Origin: Syntrophaceae bacterium
GTDB taxonomy: Bacteria > Desulfobacterota > Syntrophia > Syntrophales > UBA2192
Assembly: GCA_013177795.1 (NCBI GenBank)
Contig: JABLXY010000002.1
Coordinates: 806,001-870,000, forward strand
Reading direction: 5' to 3'
DNA length: 64,000 bases
The notes beneath the pieces were generated by a model. It made no database searches, had not been told where the DNA came from, and was given only the letters and a program-made list of their open reading frames with translations. This document shows, in pieces, positions 42,030 through 49,018 of the stretch. The translations under genes were made by a program, and so were the position numbers. Numbering within the stretch: the first letter of the stretch is position 1; every line of letters begins with the position of its first letter.

Positions 42030-42920
42030 TTAGCCGACCAGTTTCCTGTCCTTTTCCGCCTTCGGCTTCTTCGGCGAATAGTATTCCTTCATCATCTCAG
42101 GCTGATCGGCGCCGTTGAGAACGACGCCCAGGACCTTCTCCCGGGGCAGCAGGTCGAGGGCCTGCTTCACCTCCTCGATGGACGTCACCCCCGCACGGAC
42201 CACCAGGATGATGTGATCCACCTGGGGGGCGAAGGCCAGCGCGTCGGCGCCCGCCAGAACAGGGGCCACGTCGAAGAGGACGTAGCGCTCGGGGTAGCGG
42301 CTCTTGAGGTCCTTCACGAGGTCCCGCATCCGGGGGGAGCTGAGCAGCTCGCTGCTGGCCATGACCGTCTTGCCGCCCGAGATGACGGTGAACTTCTCCA
42401 CGCCGGGCCACACGATCAGCTCCGACAGCGGCGTCCCGTCGACCAGGTAATCCCTCAACCCCTTGTCGCTCTCGTAGCCCAGGTACTCGTGGACGCGCTG
42501 CTGGCGAAGGTCGCTGTCCACGAGCAGCACCGTCTGCTTGAACTCCTTGGAGAAGGTGAGCGCCAGGTTGATCGAGGTCAGTGTCTTCCCCTCGCCGGGA
42601 AGCGCGCTCGTGATCATGACCGTCGTCCCGCCCTCCTCGCCCGTCTTCTGCAGGATGCGGGTGCGCAGCACCTTGTAGGACTCGGCTTCGTAGGAGCCGC
42701 AGACGTAGCCCACGCACCGGTTCGCCAGCACGAGCTTCGGGTCGAGGGCCACCGCCCTGGAACTCGTGTACGAGGGCGACACCCAGCCCTCCTTTTCCGT
42801 GACTCTCTGGAACTCCGGCGGCGGGGGCGGCCGTCTCTCGTAGAGCTTCATGATGGTAGCAGCCTTCATCCGCTGCTTCTTCCTGTTTTTCCGGCCGAAC
42901 AGCCGATCCAAGATCTTCAT
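42030..42920 (-). CDS. BY-kinase / CpsD-CapB-type tyrosine autokinase of the exopolysaccharide system
   Basis: The 296-residue cytoplasmic protein has the bacterial tyrosine kinase set. Walker A is MITSALPGEGKTLTSINLAL, Walker A' QTVLLVDSDLRQQRVHEYLG, and Walker B RYVLFDVAPVLAGADALAFA, with VDHIILVVRAGVTSIEEV. The C-terminus has only two adjacent tyrosines (EYYSPKK) instead of a Tyr-rich cluster. With the Wzz-type protein just upstream it should form a membrane kinase pair that controls polymer length and export. Exosortase-associated kinases have this size. It is the last gene of the minus-strand locus. Confidence 0.92.
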   Translation of the reverse strand: MKILDRLFGRKNRKKQRMKAATIMKLYERRPPPPPEFQRVTEKEGWVSPSYTSSRAVALDPKLVLANRCVGYVCGSYEAESYKVLRTRILQKTGEEGGTTVMITSALPGEGKTLTSINLALTFSKEFKQTVLLVDSDLRQQRVHEYLGYESDKGLRDYLVDGTPLSELIVWPGVEKFTVISGGKTVMASSELLSSPRMRDLVKDLKSRYPERYVLFDVAPVLAGADALAFAPQVDHIILVVRAGVTSIEEVKQALDLLPREKVLGVVLNGADQPEMMKEYYSPKKPKAEKDRKLVG

Positions 42921-42980
42921 CCCGTCTCTCGATCCCCTTGTATTTTACTGGATGCCCAGAACGTAACCCCGCGCAGCGGC

Positions 42981-43147
42981 CGAACCAACGAACTGTCTTT
43001 CTTTCCTAAAACGTAAAACCTAAAACGGTCTTTTTTTGAACCAACGAACTAACGAACTAAGGAACTAACGAACTCTTTTTTTTCCCCTAACACCTAAAAC
43101 GTAACACGTAACACGGTCTTTTTCTGAACCAACGAACTAACGAACTG
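42981..43147. repeat. Composite heptamer + octamer arrays between BY-kinase and Wzz genes
   Basis: Order on the plus strand: 1.5 octamers, then heptamers ([CG]TAA[AC]AC; CCTAAAACGTAAAACC), GGTCTTTTTTTGAACC, four octamers, a T-run, heptamers again, GGTCTTTTTCTGAACC and two octamers up to the Wzz stop codon. Both arrays repeat the same modular order twice. Confidence 0.9.
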
Positions 43148-43152
43148 TTTAT

Positions 43153-44718
43153 TTATATCACTATCCTCCTCATGATCTTCGCCCACAGCACGTCGAGATC
43201 CATCACAAAGAAGTGGAAAGCGGCCACGGCGACGATGAGGACGACCACGGCGGCAACGGCCGCCTGCCGCCGGAACTGGACGTTCCTGGCCGAGTCCTCG
43301 GCCGTCACGATCTCGGGGATGACAGCCAGCACGGGCAGGCCCAGGGCGCCGGAGAGGGCCGCGGCGGTGCGTACGGACTGGTCGCTGAACTCCCTGAGGG
43401 CCGCCGCGCCCACGCCCGTCCCGATCCCCAGCACCAGGCCGATCAGCAGGATGGCGGGCACGTTCGGGCGCACGGGCTTCTCCGGCAGGCGCGCCGCGTC
43501 GATCAGGGTGAATCGCTCGCCCATCTGCCCCTTCTCGAGCCCCGAGGCCACCTTGGACTCCATGTACTTCTTCGTGAGGTCGTCGTACTTGGCCTGCAGG
43601 TTGTTGCGCTGGGTCAGCAGCAGCCGGTAGCTCTCCTCCACCTTGGGCGAGGTGGCGATCCTCCGCTGGTAGTCGTTGCGCTTGCCCTGCGCCGCGGCGA
43701 TCTGGCGGCGGACGGAGTCGATCTCCGAGCGGGTGCTCGCGAGCTGCGCCGACAGGGTCACGTAGGCGGGGTTGTCGGGCTTGCTGTCGATGGGGCTCTG
43801 GCCCGCGGCCTTGAGCTTGCGCTCCAGCTCGGCGATCTCGGCCTTCGTCTTCTTCACGTCGGGGTATTCGTCCGTGAAGCGGCTCTGCAGATTGATGAGC
43901 TTCACCCGCAGCTCGCGGAGGCGGTCCTTGTCGGGGTTGGAGGCGTCGGGCGGGATGCTGGCCAGCTGGGTCTGCAGGTACGTCTCCTTCTCGCGCAGCT
44001 CCTTGAGCTGGTTGTTGAGGCGCTCGATGTCCTGGTCGAGCCGGTCGACGATCTGGAGGTTGTACTGGGCGAGCTCCGGCAGGGTGTTGACGTTCTGCTG
44101 CTTGAACTCGGCGATCTGCTTGTCGAGGGCGGCCAGCTGCTCCTCGACCGCCTTGCGCTCGTCCTCCATGAACTTCGTGGCCCCCTCGGTCTGCTGCTCG
44201 CGCACCTTGAGGTTCTCCTCGAGGTACAGCGACGCGAGCACGTTGGCCACCTGCTGGACCACGGCGGGGTTGCGGCCCTCGTAGGAGAGCTGGAAGGCGA
44301 TCGTGGCCGCCGTGGGCCGGCCCGTGCGGCGGTCGATGACCTCGGCGCTGATCGTCTCGAACTTGATGTCCTTCTTGCGCATCTTGTCGATGATCTCCTC
44401 CATCGTCCACTTCTCCCGGAGGTCGGCGTAGAGGTTGAAGCGGTTGATGATCTCCGTGAGGCGCGTGGAGCTCATGATGCGCTGGTTGATGGTCTGCAGG
44501 CGCTGCTCGGCGTAGCTCGACACCGTGGTCATGACGTACTCGCGGGGGATCTCCTGCTCCTCGATGAGGATCGTCGAGGTGGAGCGGTACGTGGGAGGCC
44601 AGACGAAGGCGATGACGGCGGACAGCAGGAACACCCCCACCGCCGGCCAGATCAGCCAGTTCCTCCTGCGCTTCACGATGGCGATCACGTCGCCCAGGGT
44701 TTTGACATCCGAGTCCAT
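43153..44718 (-). CDS. Wzz/GNVR-type polysaccharide chain-length determinant
   Basis: The 521-residue protein opens with the Wzz domain (LGDVIAIVKRRRNWLIWPAV, first membrane helix; TYRSTSTILIEEQEIPREYV). A long periplasmic coiled coil from about 165 to 400 follows (VREQQTEGATKFMEDERKAV and onward). The GNVR region (ERFTLIDAARLPEKPVRPNV) leads into the second helix, ILLIGLVLGIGTGVGAAALR. A third hydrophobic helix and tail (AVAAVVVLIVAVAAFHFFVM) follow. It is the membrane partner of the BY-kinase 230 bp downstream. Its start codon at 44718 is followed on the upstream side by more octamer DNA. Confidence 0.9.
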   Translation of the reverse strand: MDSDVKTLGDVIAIVKRRRNWLIWPAVGVFLLSAVIAFVWPPTYRSTSTILIEEQEIPREYVMTTVSSYAEQRLQTINQRIMSSTRLTEIINRFNLYADLREKWTMEEIIDKMRKKDIKFETISAEVIDRRTGRPTAATIAFQLSYEGRNPAVVQQVANVLASLYLEENLKVREQQTEGATKFMEDERKAVEEQLAALDKQIAEFKQQNVNTLPELAQYNLQIVDRLDQDIERLNNQLKELREKETYLQTQLASIPPDASNPDKDRLRELRVKLINLQSRFTDEYPDVKKTKAEIAELERKLKAAGQSPIDSKPDNPAYVTLSAQLASTRSEIDSVRRQIAAAQGKRNDYQRRIATSPKVEESYRLLLTQRNNLQAKYDDLTKKYMESKVASGLEKGQMGERFTLIDAARLPEKPVRPNVPAILLIGLVLGIGTGVGAAALREFSDQSVRTAAALSGALGLPVLAVIPEIVTAEDSARNVQFRRQAAVAAVVVLIVAVAAFHFFVMDLDVLWAKIMRRIVI

Positions 44719-44756
44719 GGTAGAAACAGTTCCTTGGTTGTTAGTTCGTCAGTTCG

Positions 44757-45146
44757 TTAGTTCCTGGAATCCTTCTTCTTGAGGTCCTGCTTCAAGTAAG
44801 CCATGAAGCCGTTTGTGCTCTTCCATACGTCATCGGCCTGCCGCTGCAGGTCCTTCAGTTCGGCATCGGATATGTATCCCTGGTCGTATGCCACATAGGC
44901 ATGACTGACAGTCTCTGCAACGGATGCCCGCGAATAATCGAGAAACTTGATGAAATCCCTGTTGCTGCTGCGATGGAACCCCTCAGCCATGTTGGCCATG
45001 GATGAGACAGCGCTTCGGCGGATTTGACTGGCAAGGTCGAAATCTCGCTTGAAGCGGTCATTCTTCGTATATCGATAAACGATGTTGACGAGGTGCCGGG
45101 CAGCCTGCCAGCATAACATTTCCTCAAATCGCTTGATTGCCGCCAT
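44757..45146 (-). CDS. Four-helix bundle protein (S23-type, 23S intervening-sequence family)
   Basis: The 129-residue helical protein has the family pattern RFEEMLCWQAARHLVNIVYR, DFDLASQIRRSAVSSMANMA-EGF, RDFIKFLDYSRASVAETVSH and AYDQGYISDAELKDLQRQAD. The role of stand-alone members is unknown. GC and codon use are lower and more varied than the neighbours. The final codons and stop (AGG AAC TAA) lie inside an octamer unit, so the array defines the C-terminus (KKKDSRN). It sits between the Wzz and barrel genes as an apparent insertion, flanked on both sides by octamer arrays. Confidence 0.85.
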   Translation of the reverse strand: MAAIKRFEEMLCWQAARHLVNIVYRYTKNDRFKRDFDLASQIRRSAVSSMANMAEGFHRSSNRDFIKFLDYSRASVAETVSHAYVAYDQGYISDAELKDLQRQADDVWKSTNGFMAYLKQDLKKKDSRN

Positions 45147-45162
45147 CGTGATCTTCTATCTC

Positions 45163-45299
45163 GAGCTAACGAACTAATGAATCGTCTTCTTGAACTTACG
45201 AACTAAGGAACTAACGAACTAACGAACTGATTAACTAATGAACCGTCTTCTTGAACTAACGAACTAAGGAACTAGGGAACTAAGGAACTAACGAACTGT
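45163..45299. repeat. Octamer array between the barrel gene and the four-helix gene
   Basis: About fifteen AANGAACT-type units in three blocks, separated by GTCTTCTTGAACTTACG and GTCTTCTTGAACTAACG. The last unit ends one base from the stop codon of the outer-membrane protein gene. Confidence 0.92.
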
Positions 45300-46505
45300 C
45301 TACTCAAACACCGGATACTGCACGTAGAACCGCAGGAAGACGAGATTCCGCTCTGCATCCGTGTCCGTGTTCTTGTACCGGGTCGCCGTGTAGTCGTAGA
45401 GCAGCTCCAGGAACATGTCCTTCGTGAAGGCGTAGCGCAGCGAGGGGCTCACGCGGAAGGTCTCCTCGTCGATGGGGGCGGCCCCGAACTGGCCCCCGGA
45501 GGCGTGGTTGATGTAGTAGCCCGTCGAGAGGGCCGCCGAGAACTCGTAGGTCAGCCGGTGGCGGATGTCGGCGACGAAGGCCGTGCGCTGCACGGGGCCC
45601 TCGCGGCCGCTGGCCGTGGCCAGGTCGTGATTGGCCGACAGGGAGAGGGTCGTCTTTTCCCCCCGGTAGTTCACCGAGAGCTTGCCCACGCCGCCCCAGT
45701 CCTCCGAGGTGACATCCCTCGTCACCGGGACGAGGAAAATCGGCGGGACAAACACCAGCTCCGTCACCTTGTACTCCGACCGGGTGAAGCGCCCGCCCGC
45801 GTCGGCGACGACCGTCCAGAGTTCCTGGAACCGGTGCTCGATGCCCACGGTGCTCCACACGCCGTTGACGTCGGAGCTCGTGTACCGGTAGCCGGAGTAC
45901 CCCACGTTGAACCGCCCCTTCGTCGAGAGCCCCAGGGCGTGGTAGAGGCCCAGGGACACGTTGTGCCCTTCCAGGTCGGAGATCGTGGGGTCGTCGTAGT
46001 TGTCGTTCTCGTAGAAATAGGACGCCCCGGCGGTGAGCCTTTCCGTCACGGCCCAGTTGCCCGACAGGCCTCCCGTGGCCCGGTCGCGGCGGTAGTTGCC
46101 CAGCACGATGCCCGTGGCGATGACGTCACGGTCGGGCCGGTAATCCCGCGACCAGCCGCCCTCGGCCTGGATGTTGGTCCGCGGCCCGAAGAGGTACCCC
46201 AGGCGTGCCCGGTAGTACTGGTCCTCGCGGTTGTAGTCGGACTCGTTGTGGTAGCGCGCAATGTCCACCCGCCCCGAGAGGGACAGGTCGACCTTCTCGG
46301 TGCGGTTCACGAGCTCGAGCCCGGGCGAGACCGTCGTGATCCAGCTCCGCAGCGGGTTGTTCGTCGAAAAGAGGATGTTGTCGTTGTACTCCTCCTTAAG
46401 GGCCAGCGACGGGACGACCCGGAACTCGTCAGCCGACGCCCCGGCCGGAAGGGCCATCACCAGCACCGCCGCAGCAACCGCAACACGCACCGCAGATTTC
46501 AGCAT
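45300..46505 (-). CDS. Outer-membrane β-barrel protein of the exosortase/EPS system
   Basis: The 401-residue product from ATG 46505 has a signal peptide (AVRVAVAAAVLVMALPAGAS, cleaved near ADE). The rest alternates polar and hydrophobic residues in about sixteen strands, e.g. VDLSLSGRVDIARYH, YYRARLGYLFGPRT, LSLSANHDLATASGREG and FVADIRHRLTYEFSAALSTG. It ends with an aromatic C-terminal strand (LVFLRFYVQYPVFE), the usual β-signal. Proteins of this size and opening (PSLALKEEYNDNILFSTNN) are a family linked with PEP-CTERM/exosortase gene sets. It may form the export pore. GTG 18 bases upstream is an alternative start. Confidence 0.88.
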   Translation of the reverse strand: MLKSAVRVAVAAAVLVMALPAGASADEFRVVPSLALKEEYNDNILFSTNNPLRSWITTVSPGLELVNRTEKVDLSLSGRVDIARYHNESDYNREDQYYRARLGYLFGPRTNIQAEGGWSRDYRPDRDVIATGIVLGNYRRDRATGGLSGNWAVTERLTAGASYFYENDNYDDPTISDLEGHNVSLGLYHALGLSTKGRFNVGYSGYRYTSSDVNGVWSTVGIEHRFQELWTVVADAGGRFTRSEYKVTELVFVPPIFLVPVTRDVTSEDWGGVGKLSVNYRGEKTTLSLSANHDLATASGREGPVQRTAFVADIRHRLTYEFSAALSTGYYINHASGGQFGAAPIDEETFRVSPSLRYAFTKDMFLELLYDYTATRYKNTDTDAERNLVFLRFYVQYPVFE

Positions 46506-46540
46506 CTCCCCCTCTTCCCCCACTTGTGAACTTTCTCCCC

Positions 46541-46636
46541 GAACTAACGAACTGAGGAACTAACGAACGAAGGAACTGCCTCTTTGAACTAACGAACTCT
46601 CTTTCCCAACTAACGAACTAATGAACTAATGAACTT
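46541..46636. repeat. Octamer array upstream of the barrel gene
   Basis: Units such as GAACTAAC, GAACTGAG, GAACTAAC, GAACGAAG, then GCCTCTTT and again GAACTAAC, GAACTCTC, TTTCCCAACTAACGAACTAATGAACT. Ends three bases from the stop codon of the Wza-type gene. Confidence 0.88.
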
Positions 46637-46639
46637 CTT

Positions 46640-47236
46640 CTACGGCACCACCACCACATCCCCGCGCTTGAGGATCACATTCTGCCTCAGCTTCTCCCCC
46701 TCGGTCACCTCGTCGTAGGAGAAGGGCAGGATCTGCGTGCCCCCGGCCTCCTGCCGGAAGATCTTGATCTGGTTTCGCTTCGCGAAGGCGTTGAGGCCGC
46801 CCGCGATGGAGAGGGCCTGCAGCACGGTGACGTTGGTGTTCAGCGCAAAGCGCCCGGGCTGGTTCACCCGGCCGATCACGTAGATCAGCATGCTGTTGAC
46901 CTGCTTGACCTCGAGGTTGACCTCCTCCTTGGGGGCGTACTTCGCGAGCTTCGCGGCCAGCTCCTTCTTGAGGTCCGCCAGCGTCCGCCCGGCCGCCTGC
47001 ACCTCGCCGATCAGCGGGAAGGAGATTTTCCCGTCGGGCAGGACGACCACCTGCTTCGTCAGGGCCTCCTCCTTCCAGACGGAGATCTCGAGGATGTCGC
47101 CCGGCCCGATCAGGTAATCGGGCCCGAAGGCCGATGCAAACTCCTGCGCCGCCGCGCGGGCGGCATTGCCCTGCGCCCAGGCCGGCGCGGCAGCGGCCAG
47201 CAGGCACACAAGGGTGAGAATGACGGTCCGTCTCAT
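46640..47236 (-). CDS. Wza-type polysaccharide export protein (Poly_export plus SLBB)
   Basis: ATG at 47236 follows GGGGAGGCGATC and gives 198 residues. The signal peptide (MRRTVILTLVCLLAAAAPAW) lacks a lipobox Cys, so unlike Wza it is not a lipoprotein. DYLIGPGDILEISVWKEEAL and QVVVLPDGKISFPLIGEVQA are the poly-export domain. NSMLIYVIGRVNQPGRFALN and VTVLQALSIAGGLNAFAKRN form the SLBB domain. It ends with VILKRGDVVVVP, typical of the small exosortase-linked export proteins. It should form a periplasmic ring under the outer-membrane barrel encoded next door. Confidence 0.92.
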   Translation of the reverse strand: MRRTVILTLVCLLAAAAPAWAQGNAARAAAQEFASAFGPDYLIGPGDILEISVWKEEALTKQVVVLPDGKISFPLIGEVQAAGRTLADLKKELAAKLAKYAPKEEVNLEVKQVNSMLIYVIGRVNQPGRFALNTNVTVLQALSIAGGLNAFAKRNQIKIFRQEAGGTQILPFSYDEVTEGEKLRQNVILKRGDVVVVP

Positions 47237-47425
47237 GATCGCCTCCCCGGGGGGCGTTTTTCGCCCGGCCCCCGGATCACCGTGAATTTGCTTGCTTTCA
47301 AGCCTTTTACTCATAAAGGATCGCCTCGGCGGAGTCAAGGCCGGAGGCGCCTCCCCTGCGCATTGACATCACAAGGTTTCCGTGCTACACGTATTTTACG
47401 TGAGATCGGTCACAAGGGTCATGCC

Positions 47426-47674
47426 ATGGCAAAGCAGAATATCACCCTGAGCCTGGACAAGGACGTGATACGGAAGGCGCGCCTGCTGTCGGCCCGCAGA
47501 TCAACCAGCATCAGCAGGCTGTTGAGCGAGGAGCTCGAGCGGCTTGTCCGGGATCACGAGCGGTATGAACAGGCCCAAAAAAGCGCTCTGGCTGCCTTGA
47601 GAAAAGGGTTTCACCTGGGCGGCAAGCCCCTTGCGAGGCGGGACGAACTCCATGACCGGCAGGACCTTCGTTGA
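47426..47674 (+). CDS. Ribbon-helix-helix-type antitoxin (VapB-like)
   Basis: The 82-residue protein MAKQNITLSLDKDVIRKARL continues LSARRSTSISRLLSEELERL and is charged at the C-terminus. The opening β-strand followed by two helices with SARRSTSISRLLSEELE is the ribbon-helix-helix DNA-binding fold of many PIN-toxin antitoxins. It overlaps the toxin gene by 23 bp and faces against the surrounding export genes. The ribosome-binding site is weak. Functional pairing is inferred from overlap. Confidence 0.82.
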   Translation: MAKQNITLSLDKDVIRKARLLSARRSTSISRLLSEELERLVRDHERYEQAQKSALAALRKGFHLGGKPLARRDELHDRQDLR

Positions 47675-48071
47675 CACCAATGTGCTGATCTACGCGCACG
47701 ACCTCGATGCCGGTCCAAAGCACGAGAGGGCTGCCGCTGTTGTTTCCGGCCTGTGGGAGAGCCGCAGCGGCATCCTCAGCGCGCAGGTCCTCCAGGAGTT
47801 CTACGTCAACGTCACTCGAAAGATTCCCAAGCCGCTTGCCCCGGCTGCGGCTCGAGGGGTCATCCGCAATTACCTGGTCTGGCATGTCGAGCCCGGCGAC
47901 GCGGCCTCAGTGCTTCTTGCCGCCGAACTGGAGGAGCGGTACAAACTCTCGTTTTGGGATGCGATGATTGTGGCCTCGGCATCGCGGGCAGGCGCCGACC
48001 GCATTCTTTCCGAGGATTTCAACCACGGTCAGGTCATCGAGGGGATCCGGATCGAAAATCCCTTCCTGTGA
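47652..48071 (+). CDS. PIN-domain toxin (VapC-like)
   Basis: ATG at 47652 gives 139 residues. The four acidic residues of the PIN nuclease site are present: Asp in FVDTNVLIYAHD, Glu in LSAQVLQEFYVNV, Asp in LSFWDAMIVASA and Asp in RILSEDFNHGQ. These toxins cut tRNA or rRNA. Overlap with the upstream antitoxin is 23 bp. The module lies on the plus strand inside a minus-strand export operon. Composite octamer/heptamer DNA begins 27 bp after its stop codon, which suggests insertion as a cassette. Confidence 0.9.
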   Translation: MTGRTFVDTNVLIYAHDLDAGPKHERAAAVVSGLWESRSGILSAQVLQEFYVNVTRKIPKPLAPAAARGVIRNYLVWHVEPGDAASVLLAAELEERYKLSFWDAMIVASASRAGADRILSEDFNHGQVIEGIRIENPFL

Positions 48072-48097
48072 ACCACGTCCCTTTGCATCGGCCGGCC

Positions 48098-48214
48098 AAC
48101 GAACTAAGGAACTAAGGAACTGTCTTTCCCCTAACACGTAAAACCTAACACGTAACACGTAACACGGTCTTTTTGTTGAACCAACGAACTAACGAACTAA
48201 CGAACCAACGAACT
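48098..48214. repeat. Composite octamer-heptamer-octamer array between the two TA modules
   Basis: AACGAACT AAGGAACT AAGGAACT, then TGTCTTTCCCC, heptamers (CTAACAC GTAAAAC CTAACAC GTAACAC GTAACAC), GGTCTTTTTGTTGAACC and five octamers. Same modular order as at 42981 and 53116. Confidence 0.92.
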
Positions 48215-48237
48215 GTCTCACGACCTTCCCCCTCCTG

Positions 48238-48615
48238 CTACCGTCTCCGCTGAATGTACTCCACGCCCTCGAGCCCCTCGAAATCGGCATCCTGCGTCCA
48301 GATCCGGGCGTTCTTCGCCCGGGCCGTCGCCAGGATGACGCTGTCGGCAAGCGGGAGTTTCCGCTCGGCCCCGATGCGCGCGGCAGCGATGGCCGTGGGC
48401 ACATCGAGATCGACGACGCGCCCCTGGCTCATGAGCGCCGCGGCCTCCAGGGCGGCCGCTTCGCCCCGCTCGCCCAGGATCTTCTTGAACACTTCCAGGA
48501 TGCAGATCGACGGGACGAGGAGCTTGTCGGTCTGTTCGATGGCCCCCGCGTAGAAGTCCGCGTTGGGGCCGTCGGCGAAATACTCGAGCCAGCCGCAGGA
48601 GTCCACCAGGTTCAT
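48238..48615 (-). CDS. vapC: PIN-domain toxin VapC
   Basis: The 125-residue PIN protein begins MNLVDSCGWLEYFADGPNAD (first Asp), with Glu in PSICILEVFKKILGE, Asp in LADSVILATARAKNA and the C-terminal acidic pair in IWTQDADFEGLEGV. It is a clear VapC-type ribonuclease. The start overlaps the stop of the AbrB-type antitoxin gene by four bases. It has the same direction as the export genes, unlike the neighbouring TA pair at 47426. The two PIN toxins are not alike beyond the motif set, so they are separate acquisitions. Confidence 0.92.
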   Translation of the reverse strand: MNLVDSCGWLEYFADGPNADFYAGAIEQTDKLLVPSICILEVFKKILGERGEAAALEAAALMSQGRVVDLDVPTAIAAARIGAERKLPLADSVILATARAKNARIWTQDADFEGLEGVEYIQRRR

Positions 48616-48818
48616 ACGCGGTCCCTGTCCCTTTCGATCTCCGTGTCGAGCCCGCGCAGGAACCCGCGCATCTTGCGCAGGGGCTTCACGGGTATCAGCT
48701 CGATGCGGTTCTCATACCGCAGAACCTGGAACCGGGTTCCCGGCTTGATGCCCAGGGACTCCCGGATCTCCTTGGGGATCACGACCTGGTACTTGGTGGA
48801 TACGGTCACCGTGTCCAT
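48612..48818 (-). CDS. vapB: AbrB/SpoVT-type antitoxin VapB
   Basis: The 68-residue protein starts MDTVTVSTKYQVVIPKEIRE and SLGIKPGTRFQVLRYENRIE, the swapped-hairpin DNA-binding fold of AbrB/MazE. A positively charged C-terminal tail (RKMRGFLRGLDTEIERDRDR) binds the toxin. ATG at 48818 lies behind GGAGGCATC. It overlaps vapC by four bases and should repress the shared promoter. Confidence 0.92.
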   Translation of the reverse strand: MDTVTVSTKYQVVIPKEIRESLGIKPGTRFQVLRYENRIELIPVKPLRKMRGFLRGLDTEIERDRDRV

Positions 48819-48910
48819 GATGCCTCCATCGATCGATTCATCGTATTACGAATACCAGATCGATCGCCCGCAGTCAATCCCCATACGCGTCAGCGGCCAA
48901 CCCAACTCAC

Positions 48911-49015
48911 CAACGAACTGATGAACTAACGAACTAAGGTACTAACGAACTAATGAACCAACGAACTAATGAACCAACGAACTAACGAACTAACTCACTA
49001 AGGAACTATGGAACT
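48911..49015. repeat. Octamer array between vapBC and the TPR lipoprotein gene
   Basis: About twelve units, AACGAACT/AATGAACT/AATGAACC and variants, ending three bases before the TPR gene stop codon. Confidence 0.92.
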
Positions 49016-49018
49016 CTA